DNA from: Candidatus Bathyarchaeota archaeon
GTDB taxonomy: Archaea; Thermoproteota; Bathyarchaeia; 40CM-2-53-6
Assembly: GCA_005884605.1 (NCBI GenBank)
Contig: VBBE01000021.1
Location: forward strand, 1-43,599
Direction of reading: 5' to 3'
DNA length: 43,599 nucleotides
Shown here piece after piece: positions 1 through 8,497 of the stretch. Under the pieces are notes generated by a model. That model had not been told where the DNA came from. It made no database searches and saw only the letters and a list, made by a program, of their open reading frames with translations. Each line of letters opens with the position of its first letter. The first letter of the stretch is position 1. A program made the position numbers and the translations under genes.

Positions 1-992
1 GGAACGTAGACGACTCTGACTCCCTCCCATCTTGCCTTGTACTCTATCTGTCGTTGCAGCTCTCCATAGCTCCAGCTGTTCATCCGTGCCCGATAGTTTC
101 TAGATTGTCCGTTGCCCCTGCGATAGAGTCTTCGCATCCCGGTAAGTCTCTCCATTACTATTCCATACCGACTGGTCTTGGCCTCGTCAACTATTCTCTT
201 GGAGACGTTGTGGAGTAGTGGTTGTACACGGTTCCGCTGTTTCTCTCCATACTTGGAGAAGACTCGTGTCCGTATCCGCGTATCGTTTCTCTTGAACCGA
301 CTCCTGACAAACCGGTAAGTAGACTTGATCCTGGTCGCCTTTGACAGGTCGAATCTTCGAACGGTCTGGCCTCTTTGTGCAACGGTCACATTGTCCAGGT
401 TACGATCTACGCCCATGTATTCTTCGGGTTCTATCTCGACCATCTCCTTCGAATAGCTTATGCTTAGCGAGTCCGGGGTTAGCGTGACCGAGCGAACGTT
501 GAGCCCTGAGAGGACGTTGAGTGTGTGATTGTTCAGCTTCACATAGACGTACTGTCGCGGTTTGATTGGGAGTCTGAGAAGACCGTTCTGGATTTTGAAC
601 CCCTAACAGGTGGTCAGCATCAGCTTCCCTGCATAGGGAACTTTTGTCCAGGGGTTCTTCTTCTTGGCCTTTCGATGGTTGCGGAGTATTCCTGTGGCTG
701 TGCTGATCGCGCAGAGTCTGTAATAGCTGAGAATGTCGTGGCTGAGACGACAATACGATTTCGATGAGAGAGTCTTAAGAGATGAGACATTTTCTTCGAT
801 TCCAACGGCGATGCAGACGTTCACCATCCGTTTGAATTCGCCCAGGAGCCGCAGAAGATCAGCTGAGGCCCGTTGTCTCTGTCTGACCGACTTCACCGCT
901 AGCACCAGAGACACCACATAAACGAGAGTCCGTTCCTCCCAAGATAAGCCATAGAGTGTGGCGAACATTATAGCCACGCGATCTAGTCCCAC
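1..992 (-). pseudogene. TnpB / IS605 OrfB-family gene, amber-interrupted and cut by the window edge
   Basis: The minus strand encodes a TnpB-like (IS605 OrfB family) RNA-guided nuclease. From 992 to 603 it reads an N-terminal half containing LLGEFKRMVNVC and ending KLMLTTC. An in-frame TAG follows, and the same frame then continues (GFKIQNGLLRLPIKPRQYVY) to position 1. That second half holds the RuvC-I Asp in GVDRNLDN (near 405) and the RuvC-II Glu in MERLTG, followed by the family signature MNSWSYGELQRQIEYKARW. The RuvC-III Asp and the C-terminus lie outside the window. No TnpA is visible. The single stop with an otherwise intact frame suggests recent inactivation; stop-codon readthrough cannot be excluded. 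Family call is secure, functional status is inferred. Confidence 0.85.
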
Positions 993-1102
993 TAAGCGTG
1001 AGTCAGGTCCCTATTGGGGGCATTTCTTGCTTCTGGAGCAATCGAAAGCTCTTAACTGCGGCCGGTTCGAGCCTGCCGAGTCATAGAAAATGTGTCTAGC
1101 CG

Positions 1103-2190
1103 TTGACTGTTAACGCTCAAGAAGGCCCCACTCCAAGTCCCGGTTGGTTCGCGAAACTAGGAACACTATCCATCCTCTACATTGCTGTTTTTCTCACTCG
1201 AATAGGGTTCGGTGTCATCCTAGTCCTCTTCCCTATCTACCTTCCAATACCGAAAACTCAATCGGCGTTCTCGGGCGCGGTAATTGCGATCTATCCCTTG
1301 GTCGAGGGAGTTTCAGCTCTGCCCGTGGGTGCTTACGTGGACCGCAAGGGGCGAAGAAAAGTGTTCGTTGCGGGTTTAGGGCTTATTGCAATCCTGACCC
1401 TGATAATCGGATTATCCAACAATCTTGTGCTGGTGGGAGGAGCCCACGGCCTTGAAGGCTTGGCCGCGGCCATGGTTACTGTTGCCTCCTTGACAATGAT
1501 CACCGACCTGACTGTCGTGACGAACCGGGGAGTTGGGATGGGGGGCTTCGACCTCGCCAACCTCGCGGGCTACGGAGTAGGCATAGTCCTAGGCTTCGTA
1601 TTCACCGGTGTCTTCGCTGCTGACCTCGGAGCCAGTTTCCTAGTTGCCTTTCCCAATCTGCACCCGCCATACTCCTAGTGCTGGTCCTTCTGGGGGCGGG
1701 GGCTATTCTGTTCGGTCGATTGTCGGATAAGATCGGCCGAACCAAGACAATGGCCGTTGGGGCCGTAGGCGAAATAGGCTTCCTTCTAGTTCTTCCTGAG
1801 ATTTTCGGGCCGTTGATCAGTATTCCCCCCGGGACACCTTGGATCGAGTCCTACAACATGGTTGGGCCCCTCGGCATAGTTGCTGCAATCTTATTCTTTC
1901 TCGGATCAGCATTGGTCCCTTCTATCCTCGCGTTCATCGGTGACAAAGCAGCCAAAGAGTCTCGCGGCTCAGCCATGGGATTGTACAGTCTAATGCTAAG
2001 CGCAGGAATAGCAGCCGGCCTCGTGCTGGCTGGAATAGCCGACGACCTAGGCGGTGTCCAGGCGGTCTTCTACTCTGCAGCCATAATCTTCTCAGGCCTA
2101 AGCCTGACTAGCGGGTATCTTCTATACCGCAACAAGCAATTTGAGAACTCAGCTAGCATAGCTAGCAAGGCTCCCAACAATCCAGTCTAA
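1103..2190 (+). pseudogene. MFS transporter with internal deletion and frameshift
   Basis: Two abutting frames together make a Major Facilitator Superfamily permease. The first (1103-1678, TTG start) has about six membrane segments and the loop 2-3 motif GAYVDRKGRRK. It ends LHPPYS at a TAG. The second frame (to 2190) resumes with APAILLVLLGAGAILFGRLSDKIGRTK, the equivalent motif after TM8, and then four more segments. The central cytoplasmic loop and TM7 appear to be missing, so this is a deletion plus a frame change rather than a single indel. A two-subunit translation restart at the GTG of 1678 is possible but unlikely given the missing helix. Substrate is not predictable. Confidence 0.75.
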
Positions 2191-2257
2191 AGCGCTTTCC
2201 GAAACAGAATCTCGTAAGAGATAAGTCTCCTAGTTTCTAACCGGCATCCGGATCTTC

Positions 2258-3001
2258 TTGGCAGAGTATACCGTCCACACTACTCGGGTGGCAAAGAAGT
2301 TCGAATGGTTTGGAATGACCGTAGTCAAGCGTTACTTGACGAGAGACAAAGATAGCAGGGATCTTCGGGACGTGCATTCCAATCCGGAATTCTATGACAA
2401 GGGCATCGATCTTGTTCTCAATCTACCAAACGCCCAGAAGAGGACAATCGATCTCAAAGTCGACTCATACATCGGATCTGATCCATCGCGCAAGATAAGA
2501 GGTCTATGCAATCCAGACAGTGGCTTCATTCTACTTGAAACAATCAGCCAGCTCCAATATGATAGATCGAGAAATTCAACAAATGGTACCCTGCCCGTTA
2601 GACAAAAAGCAGATGTCCCTGGCTGGTTTTTTACAAGCTCTGCTGATGAAGTCTATTATTACTTCCTTGCCCTGCTCAACACAGAAAACCAGCTAAACCC
2701 ACTCTACGCGGAATACGTAGAACTCGTAAAGGGCAACCAACCAACAGACGAAGTTGAAAATCGCCTATTACGAGAACTGCGCGTAGATAGGGACCTGTTA
2801 GTGAGCTTTTCACTATCAGAGGCGAGGGCGTGGTATGATGCCGCCCCCGAGACAATGTTTCATGGATATGCTCCCGCTCCTAACCCGAGTTATCTCACTC
2901 TGAGTAAGCGAGTCAAACGTGATCTATTCATATCAAACGGAATTGGGAAGAGCCATGGTTCTATCTTCTCCCTGGTCAAACCGAAATCGGTTTCCCGGTA
3001 G
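2258..3001 (+). CDS. Putative restriction endonuclease-like protein, PD-(D/E)xK-type core
   Basis: A 247-residue soluble protein with no family I can name confidently. Near residues 44-67 it has the layout of a PD-(D/E)xK nuclease core: an acidic residue in EFYDKGIDLVL, about 14 residues, then TIDLKVD (D65, K67) on a predicted beta strand. The protein also has an aromatic-rich middle (GWFFTSSADEVYYYF). Its stop lies 29 bases from the stop of a convergent DNA methyltransferase, the arrangement of many type II restriction-modification pairs. The only start without an upstream alternative is TTG at 2258. The nuclease role is inference from one motif plus context; a resolvase-like or other host protein is possible. 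Confidence 0.5.
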   Translation: MAEYTVHTTRVAKKFEWFGMTVVKRYLTRDKDSRDLRDVHSNPEFYDKGIDLVLNLPNAQKRTIDLKVDSYIGSDPSRKIRGLCNPDSGFILLETISQLQYDRSRNSTNGTLPVRQKADVPGWFFTSSADEVYYYFLALLNTENQLNPLYAEYVELVKGNQPTDEVENRLLRELRVDRDLLVSFSLSEARAWYDAAPETMFHGYAPAPNPSYLTLSKRVKRDLFISNGIGKSHGSIFSLVKPKSVSR

Positions 3002-3030
3002 CCCAAGGCCCCGTAATCCTTATCGTCCAA

Positions 3031-3972
3031 TTACCACCATTTCTTACTGTACTTTAGCGGCGTTGTTTTTTCATTCAACGCTGGCTTTCTGAATACGTAT
3101 AGATGTTCGTGAGCGATCTTATAGAAGTCGTAACTATGTCCCCGCCATATCTGGCGAGTTGTCATCGTCTTATGTTGAAGCTTGATAATGTCTTCTTTGA
3201 GTATGAAGCCCACGCTTAGGAATGCTTGCAAAACTCCCAGCGAGATAGGAATGTAATGTCGTCCCTTTCGTGTATCTCCAATAAGAACTCCGCAGTATCG
3301 GTTGTTTTTCAAAACTCTGTATGATTCGGCCGCGACTTTCCGCATCGCATCAATATAGGCAGGGAGCTTCAGGCGCGAGAGGTCGTCCAATATCCGTTTT
3401 CCACTATATGATATGATTCCAGCGTAAGGCGGATGGGTGGCGATAAGATCGACAGTCTCCTCGCCGAGCAAGTCCAAATTTCGCGCATCGCCTACGTATG
3501 TTCGGGTCGCTGCGCGGCCCGGTTTGTCAAGGGTGTTGTAGTCAAAACCCAATCTGTCTTGTGCTACCATAATAGCGTCTGGGTTGACATCAACTCCGAT
3601 TCCGTCACGGCCCAAGAGTTTGCTCTCTACGAGAGTGGTTCCGCTTCCACACATCTGGTCAAGAACGAGCTCTCCAGGTTTGGAATATTTCGTGATCAAG
3701 TTTCGCGGTATGTAAGGGCTCCAATTTCCCCGATAATTTCCGGAATGGGTCGCCCAGTCGCCCCTACTAGGGAAGCTCCAAACAGTGAATTCTTCCGACT
3801 TGTAATCCTTCGGCGGTCCGAATTCTTTGATTCGCCACGGTCTACCTATCTCTACGTCAACATTTTCTATCTTCACATGTTGCTTCCCAGCGACGAACCT
3901 ACGGTAGTTGTCTGCGGTTACGAGTTGCATTCCCATCAGTTTGGGGGGGTTCGCCATCTCTTGTACTTGCAA
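3031..3972 (-). CDS. Site-specific DNA methyltransferase (N4-cytosine/N6-adenine type)
   Basis: A 313-residue AdoMet-dependent amino-methyltransferase. Motif I is LDQMCGSGTTLVES (about residues 104-117), followed by the acidic strand GIGVDVNPDA. The catalytic motif IV is THPPY (179-183), a variant of (D/N/S)PP(Y/W). Motif I precedes motif IV, and the region before motif I (GNWSPYIPRNLITKYSKPGELVLD) is typical of small bacterial and archaeal DNA methylases. It probably protects DNA from the convergent endonuclease candidate at 2258. ATG at 3957 is an alternative start. An RNA (Trm11-like) substrate is less likely because no THUMP domain is present. Confidence 0.8.
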   Translation of the reverse strand: MQVQEMANPPKLMGMQLVTADNYRRFVAGKQHVKIENVDVEIGRPWRIKEFGPPKDYKSEEFTVWSFPSRGDWATHSGNYRGNWSPYIPRNLITKYSKPGELVLDQMCGSGTTLVESKLLGRDGIGVDVNPDAIMVAQDRLGFDYNTLDKPGRAATRTYVGDARNLDLLGEETVDLIATHPPYAGIISYSGKRILDDLSRLKLPAYIDAMRKVAAESYRVLKNNRYCGVLIGDTRKGRHYIPISLGVLQAFLSVGFILKEDIIKLQHKTMTTRQIWRGHSYDFYKIAHEHLYVFRKPALNEKTTPLKYSKKWW

Positions 3973-4046
3973 AATACCGGCCCTTTGCCTATTTGTCGGC
4001 CTAGATTAAATTTGGTCAGACCATAGGAGCCCTACGGAGCTGCTCT

Positions 4047-4550
4047 TCACTGGATCGTTTTCTTGAGGCCAGGTATGACCTCACCTGTAACCCACTGGAC
4101 TCCCGCCCCAGATAGCACGTATGACCCTTTCTCGGCGATCAGCTTGCCTTCCCGTTTCAGCTCGCTTGCCCTGGCCCTCACGACAGCTCCACTCGTTGTC
4201 TTCCATGAGGATCCCAGAAGCGTGCTTAGCTCGTCGTCCCCGAACGTCTTCGGGTGGGTTGCATAGAGCACGAGTGCGAGCGCTTCTTTTGCCGACAGAG
4301 AATCCGCGGGGACAGTGAGGTAGGGTCGTCCTTCTCCGCTGAACTGGACTATTCCCTTTAGCAAGTCCGAGGGTTCAGATGTTTCTAATGCCTGGACTGC
4401 TTCGGGTTTCGCCGGTACTATTCCATCTTTGAGTCGTAAGTTCTCTACAAGGTTCTCGAACTTGTCGCGGACGTATTCGAAGTCTCCTTCAAGCTCGATT
4501 TCTTGGTCACGGGTCCGGATTCGGAACCTAAGCCGTTTCTCCTGGGACAT
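4047..4550 (-). CDS. Conserved hypothetical protein with winged-helix-like C-terminus
   Basis: A 167-residue protein of unknown function. The N-terminal 35 residues alternate charge and hydrophobicity (RFRIRTRDQEIELEG) and look like a short beta unit followed by a helix (YVRDKFENLVENL). A variable linker leads to a C-terminal domain (about 85-160) resembling a winged helix: ALALVLYATHPK, DDELSTLLGSSW, SGAVVRARASELKREGKL, then a two-strand wing YVLSGAGVQWV. This suggests a nucleic-acid or protein interaction role, but I do not recognise a named family. It stands alone between the methyltransferase and a broken zinc-ribbon gene. Confidence 0.7.
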   Translation of the reverse strand: MSQEKRLRFRIRTRDQEIELEGDFEYVRDKFENLVENLRLKDGIVPAKPEAVQALETSEPSDLLKGIVQFSGEGRPYLTVPADSLSAKEALALVLYATHPKTFGDDELSTLLGSSWKTTSGAVVRARASELKREGKLIAEKGSYVLSGAGVQWVTGEVIPGLKKTIQ

Positions 4551-4647
4551 GATTGCGCTTCTGAGTATGCATTTGTCGGTCTATTTCGAGCTTTCCAATC
4601 CGAAGGCTGAGATGGGTGAAACTAAGGCTGGCATAATGTAGAAATTC

Positions 4648-4811
4648 CTATACCCATTTGCCGAGAATCTTCTTGCACTCTGGACAGAGTCCATGCCTTG
4701 AGACCCCTGTAATTTTGCCACACGTCGCGCACCTGCCTTAGTATAAGGAGGCTGATAGAATTTTCCTCTGAATCCCGGTGGTTTCACTGTTTTTCGTCTT
4801 GTTCGAGACAA
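4648..4811 (-). pseudogene. Small zinc-ribbon protein, frameshifted
   Basis: Minus-strand reading from 4811 gives a basic N-terminus (MSRTRRKTVKPPGFRGKFYQ, then PPYTK). One base out of frame the sequence continues GRCATCGKITGVSRHGLC, PECKK, ILGKWV and a stop at 4648. The second part has two CxxC knuckles (CATC and CPEC) spaced as in a zinc ribbon, and has a stop codon directly upstream in its own frame, so it cannot start by itself. Joining the two frames would make a protein of about 53 residues. Either a real single-base frameshift or a sequencing error near 4735 explains this. The alternative is that only the basic frame (76 residues, to 4581) is translated, which would lose the ribbon. 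Confidence 0.5.
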
Positions 4812-4876
4812 TTCGCAAGCTCCCCCATGGCTGCTTTTCTGGGGCCCGGGATCGAGCTCTGAGATTTTTCGCTAGC

Positions 4877-6502
4877 CTAGCTTATTTTCATCTTTCTTAG
4901 GAACGCAGCCCAGCGGGCATCGGAGTAAAGGGCTCGCAACGTCAGATCCGATCTGATCGTGCAGAGTTCCGGATCGTGATTCTCGAAAGCTCGATCAAGC
5001 ATCTCAAACGCCAAGTCGATGTTTCCAACGGCGCAATAGTATCTGGCGAAATCGACCGCGGTGATGTAGTCTCTCCCTGGTATCGTTGCAGTCTCTTGGA
5101 ATATCCGTCTGGCCTTTTCGATATTGCCGGACCAGGCGTAGATCCAAGCCGTTCCCATCTTCAGTTTCTTGTGAAGAAGGGGTTGCATGGAGTCAACCTT
5201 CTCCAGTAGCTCTATCGCTTCTTGATACGAACCGCGCAGGACCGCTAGGAGTACTAGCCCTTCGAAGCCCCCGGGAAGGCTCGGGTCCAGCTCAAGCGCC
5301 CTCCTGATGTGTTTCTCGGCCAGGTCGAGATCTCCTAATGCCAAGTATGCGTCTCCCAGGTTAACGTTGATTACTGGTGAGAGAGGGTCTAGTTCCAGCG
5401 ACTTTTGCGCCTCAGTGATTCCTTCTTGCACGCGTCCAAGCGTTGCTCGGAGGAGGATCGAGTACCATTGATGAGCTGTGGCGTAGTTCGGGTTGAGCTC
5501 AATCGCCTTCTGATATTCTCGTTCTGCCGCGGGCCAGTCCCAGTCTGCATCAGATTTTAGCAGCCCGAGTGACGCATGCGCTTCCGCCAGACTATCGTCT
5601 AGCTCCAGAGCTCTTGCGATTGCTCGCTTCGCTTTCGGATACCCCTCGCTCGCTGTCAGGTATGCGTTAATGACTAGCAGGGAGTAGCAGTCTGCAATCC
5701 CGATGTGAGGAAGAGGGAATGAGGGGTCTTTTTGGGCGGCGGCTCTGAAGTATTCTATCGCTTCAGCCATCGAGTCTTTCGTGCGCTTGTTCCAGAGAAA
5801 TCTGCCCTTCAAGTAAAGTTCGTACGCTTCGATGTTCTTTGTTCCCTGTTTCTCAATGCTCCGCTTGTCTCCTGGCAAGAGCTCTACTTGCAGAGATTCT
5901 ACGACGTTGTGCGCTATCTCTTTCTGGACCGCGAATACGTTCTCGACCTTTCTCTCGTAGTCCTGGGCCCAAACATGTTCGTCGTTCTGAACATCGATCA
6001 GCTTGACGGTTATCCGGAGCTCGTTTGCGGCTTTTCTTACGCTCCCTTCTAGAATACTGCCAACGTTCAGCTCCTTCGCTATCTCTTCCACGCTTTTGGC
6101 AGTCTGCTTGTAGCGCATGATGGAGGTTCTCGATATCACCTTTAATCGATGTATCTTTGAGAGAGTTGAGATCAACTCCTCGGTCATGCCATCGGCAAAA
6201 TACTCGTCCTTTGGATCAGGGCTAATATTTACAAAGGGTAGAATTGCAACTCGGTCCCTTCTTGGGGAGAGATCGCCAACTCTCTCTTTCGCGGCATCGT
6301 CCTTCTGTTTAGGGCCCCTTAGCCATCGCTTGATTCCAAGGCCCTCTTCTACAGGTTTCAATGAACCAGCTTTCAAGATCATTCTCTTGGCTTTGACCAT
6401 TTGGGCTTGATCCTGGATGTGCCCGGAAGTAGTAAAGGACGAGGCGGCCGCCATAGAGAAGCCTATGCTCCAGGAGGGCCTAAGGATATTGACTGAACTC
6501 AA
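4877..6502 (-). CDS. TolB-N-like / tetratricopeptide repeat protein
   Basis: A 541-residue protein of the group often fused to class III adenylate cyclases in bacteria (TolB N-terminal/FlgO-like domain followed by TPRs). The TolB-like domain spans about 83-215: VAILPFVNISPDPKDEYFADG, MTEELISTLSKI, then LEGSVRKAANELRITVKLID. From about 225 to 510 there are TPR units, for example AIEYFRAAAQKDPSFPLPHI, AEREYQKAIELNPNYATAHQ and AEKHIRRALELDPSLPGGF. The usual N-terminal cyclase or winged-helix DNA-binding domain is absent; the first 80 residues are low in recognisable structure. No clear signal peptide is seen. It probably serves as a protein-interaction scaffold; partner unknown. Confidence 0.8.
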   Translation of the reverse strand: MSSVNILRPSWSIGFSMAAASSFTTSGHIQDQAQMVKAKRMILKAGSLKPVEEGLGIKRWLRGPKQKDDAAKERVGDLSPRRDRVAILPFVNISPDPKDEYFADGMTEELISTLSKIHRLKVISRTSIMRYKQTAKSVEEIAKELNVGSILEGSVRKAANELRITVKLIDVQNDEHVWAQDYERKVENVFAVQKEIAHNVVESLQVELLPGDKRSIEKQGTKNIEAYELYLKGRFLWNKRTKDSMAEAIEYFRAAAQKDPSFPLPHIGIADCYSLLVINAYLTASEGYPKAKRAIARALELDDSLAEAHASLGLLKSDADWDWPAAEREYQKAIELNPNYATAHQWYSILLRATLGRVQEGITEAQKSLELDPLSPVINVNLGDAYLALGDLDLAEKHIRRALELDPSLPGGFEGLVLLAVLRGSYQEAIELLEKVDSMQPLLHKKLKMGTAWIYAWSGNIEKARRIFQETATIPGRDYITAVDFARYYCAVGNIDLAFEMLDRAFENHDPELCTIRSDLTLRALYSDARWAAFLRKMKIS

Positions 6503-6571
6503 TCTTGGAGAGCTCTATGGTTATTAGGAATCGATGTTTTAGGCGGGTGATCATGAAGGCTAAGAGGGCTC

Positions 6572-7054
6572 GTGAAAAATGTCGAGGACTACGAGCTGAT
6601 TGGTTGGGGAAACAAGAGAGTTCGCCTTTCGAGTCTGTTTGGCGAGAAAGATGAGTTGATCCTAATCCACAACATGGGACGAGGATGCCCCTACTGTACG
6701 ATGTGGGCCGATGGTTTCAACGGGGTGCTACCACACCTCGAGGATAGAGCGGCTTTTGCCGTCGTTTCTCCAGACCCACCTTCGGTCCAGCAGAAGTTCG
6801 CGACTGGCCGAGGTTGGAGGTTCCAAATGTTCTCCAGCATAGGAACCCCGTTCTCTACGGACATGGGCTACGAGAAGAGAAACGGAATGAAGGTCCCAGG
6901 AGTCTCGGTCTTCAAGCGCGACAAGAACGGCAAGATATTTCGCATCTCAAAGGATGTCTTCGGACCCGGCGATGATTACAATGTCGTCTGGCATTTCTTC
7001 GACCTCCTACCTGGCGGTAGCAAGGGCTGGGAGCCACAGTTCACCTATCGATAG
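6572..7054 (+). CDS. DUF899-family thioredoxin-like protein
   Basis: A 160-residue protein matching the DUF899 family, a thioredoxin-fold group of unknown substrate. Visible hallmarks are the CPYC redox pair (about residues 40-43) in MGRGCPYCTMWADGFNGV, the segment AAFAVVSPDPPSVQQKFATG, and the conserved GRGWRFQMFSSIGTPFSTDMG. The C-terminal VWHFFDLLPGG is also typical. The start is GTG at 6572. It is transcribed divergently from the TPR gene with a 69-base gap that must hold both promoters. Function is likely thiol-disulfide or peroxide related, by family analogy only. Confidence 0.8.
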   Translation: MKNVEDYELIGWGNKRVRLSSLFGEKDELILIHNMGRGCPYCTMWADGFNGVLPHLEDRAAFAVVSPDPPSVQQKFATGRGWRFQMFSSIGTPFSTDMGYEKRNGMKVPGVSVFKRDKNGKIFRISKDVFGPGDDYNVVWHFFDLLPGGSKGWEPQFTYR

Positions 7055-7208
7055 AAACGGTTCGATGTGTCCTGAGAATGGAAGGCTGACATCGGTTTAG
7101 CACGGCTAACGCTCGGGTCGATGAGAAAACTGGAACGGATATGGAAAGAAATATTGGAGGTTTGGAACTTCGGCAGTAATGCGCCGGTCGTATCTTCGTT
7201 AGCTGGCC

Positions 7209-7700
7209 TTAGAACTGGTCTCTGGTGACGCTTTGTTTGTGGACGTTCTGCCCTTCTAGCGCGTGTACAACTGTTACGACTACTTTGACGGTCGGTATGA
7301 GAGCCATTGCGAGGAAAATCAATGGATACGCCCACGGGGCGCTGGCGAAGAAGCCGCTGACCATTGTCTTACTGACACTGTAGAGGATGTATATTGCCGT
7401 CAGCTGGAAGACCCAAGCCAAGATGGGCGCATAGGCCCTGTACGCTTTGTAGGTGTCCGAGACGACGTTGGCGAGTTGTGTTCCATATTTCAAGACGACC
7501 GCGGCAACGATGAGCCCGAGCGTAAAGATGACGAAGCTCGCGATGGTGAACGCTGTGCTTGGGACTAGCTGGGTGATTCCTGGGAAGCCCAGGACAATGC
7601 TCTGGACCACAATGAGGACGATGATTCCCGCGAGCAGTCGTATGACGGAAGGCATTACGGGCCGAAAGCCGCCGAACGGGTCATGTGAACTGGTAGGCAT
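7209..7700 (-). CDS. Four-segment integral membrane protein, unknown function
   Basis: A 163-residue protein from ATG 7700 (GTG at 7739 would add 13 residues). Four hydrophobic segments are visible: about 21-45 (VIRLLAGIIVLIVVQSIVLG), 50-75 (TAFTIASFVIFTLGLIVAAVV), 95-115 (YAPILAWVFQLTAIYILYSV) and 125-150 (WAYPLIFLAMALIPTVKVVV). A short polar N-terminus containing HDPFGGFRPV precedes them. I do not recognise the family; no channel or transporter signature is visible. It converges on the DUF899 gene. The 155 bases between their stops (7055-7208) hold no recognised feature. Confidence 0.65.
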   Translation of the reverse strand: MPTSSHDPFGGFRPVMPSVIRLLAGIIVLIVVQSIVLGFPGITQLVPSTAFTIASFVIFTLGLIVAAVVLKYGTQLANVVSDTYKAYRAYAPILAWVFQLTAIYILYSVSKTMVSGFFASAPWAYPLIFLAMALIPTVKVVVTVVHALEGQNVHKQSVTRDQF

Positions 7701-7839
7701 CTCAAAACCACTTTTCCAAGAGCTACCTAGCCCACCCACGGATTAGCCCATGGCCTAACTCTCCGACCTCTCTCACCGTTACACCGGGCGCTTAACCAAG
7801 GTCCCTTTGTCCCTATAGTGAGAAGGAGACGATTGAACA

Positions 7840-8118
7840 ATGGCTGAGCTGAAGGTGTACCTATCTGAAGACCTTGATCGACGATTTAGGATGCTCGCCA
7901 TGAGCGTCTACGGGTATGGTAGAGGCTCTCTGAGCGAAGCCGCTGTGGACGCGCTCACGAAGTGGTGTGAGGGACACGACGCTCGAAAGTCGAACCAGCA
8001 ATCGGAGGACGAGCATTCACATTCGAATTCTGATCCTGTCTCGCGCGCGGAAGAGCGGCCGGATGCCATCTCGTCCGGAACGAAGGAAAACTCTGGGTCT
8101 TCCCTCCACGTTAGCTAA
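7840..8118 (+). CDS. Small RHH-like protein with disordered tail
   Basis: A 92-residue protein. Residues 1-45 (MAELKVYLSEDLDRRFRMLA, then MSVYGYGRGSLSEAAVDALTKW) fit a ribbon-helix-helix-like layout: a beta strand, helix 1, a YGYGRGS turn and helix 2. Related sequences are common in archaea. Residues 46-92 are polar and low complexity (Ser, Glu, Asp, His rich), probably disordered. The Shine-Dalgarno-like GAAGGAGAC at 7821-7829 supports the ATG at 7840. Likely a small DNA- or protein-binding regulator; target unknown. It is preceded by a CCCTATAG-like promoter element and stands alone. Confidence 0.7.
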   Translation: MAELKVYLSEDLDRRFRMLAMSVYGYGRGSLSEAAVDALTKWCEGHDARKSNQQSEDEHSHSNSDPVSRAEERPDAISSGTKENSGSSLHVS

Positions 8119-8183
8119 ACCATATTTCCTTGTCCGGTTTCATCTGAGACATTCGGACCTCTTCCTTGGGAGATTGGACGCCT

Positions 8184-8290
8184 ACGCCTGCCAAGACTAA
8201 GAGATTGAATTTCTCCTCACGAAAAAAGTGGCGAATCTGGCTCAAAGATCCACCGAATCGACAAGGAAATCTGGCTAGTCTATGAGGTTC
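8184..8290 (+). pseudogene. Decayed copy of the YdeI-type N-terminus of the downstream gene
   Basis: This stretch aligns by eye with the first about 35 codons of the gene at 8498. Codon by codon it reads TPAKTKRLNFSSRKKWRIWL where the intact gene has MPAKGKKLNFSSRDKWRAWL. The ATG has become ACG, and after KDPPNR a frame change leads from the equivalent of EIWLLY to a stop. It is therefore a non-functional partial duplication about 314 bases upstream of the intact gene. Similarity is lost after about 8290. Confidence 0.75.
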
Positions 8291-8497
8291 TGTCAACTTG
8301 CCAGGCAAGGATTTTACGGTGGCCAACCAACCAGATATCCCGGTTCACGCCTCTCACGTGGTCGGAGTCACTCCCCTCATCCCATCGTGACAGGCTCGTA
8401 CGACGACCGCCTAACACGTAGCGAGTTATTCCACGAACATAACTGTTAGAGATAAGCGAAGCTATCACCAAGCAACAACCGAAGAGTTGAGAGTGTC
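8291..8497 (+). other. Non-coding stretch upstream of the YdeI-Nudix gene
   Basis: About 207 bases between the decayed YdeI fragment and the intact gene. I see no convincing reading frame, RNA gene or long repeat here. It presumably carries the promoter of the downstream gene, but no clear TATA element stands out. Confidence 0.4.

Noticed and set aside
603..992. The N-terminal TnpB frame as a separate 129-residue protein
   Set aside because: The same frame continues after the stop with TnpB motifs, so it is one broken gene.
1046..1090. tRNA-like T-arm (GCCGG TTCGAGC CTGCC) before the MFS gene
   Set aside because: The stem has a mismatch and no anticodon or acceptor stem partner was found nearby.
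5732..6052. Plus-strand frame opposite the TPR gene
   Set aside because: It is a shadow of the TPR gene codons, without domain similarity.
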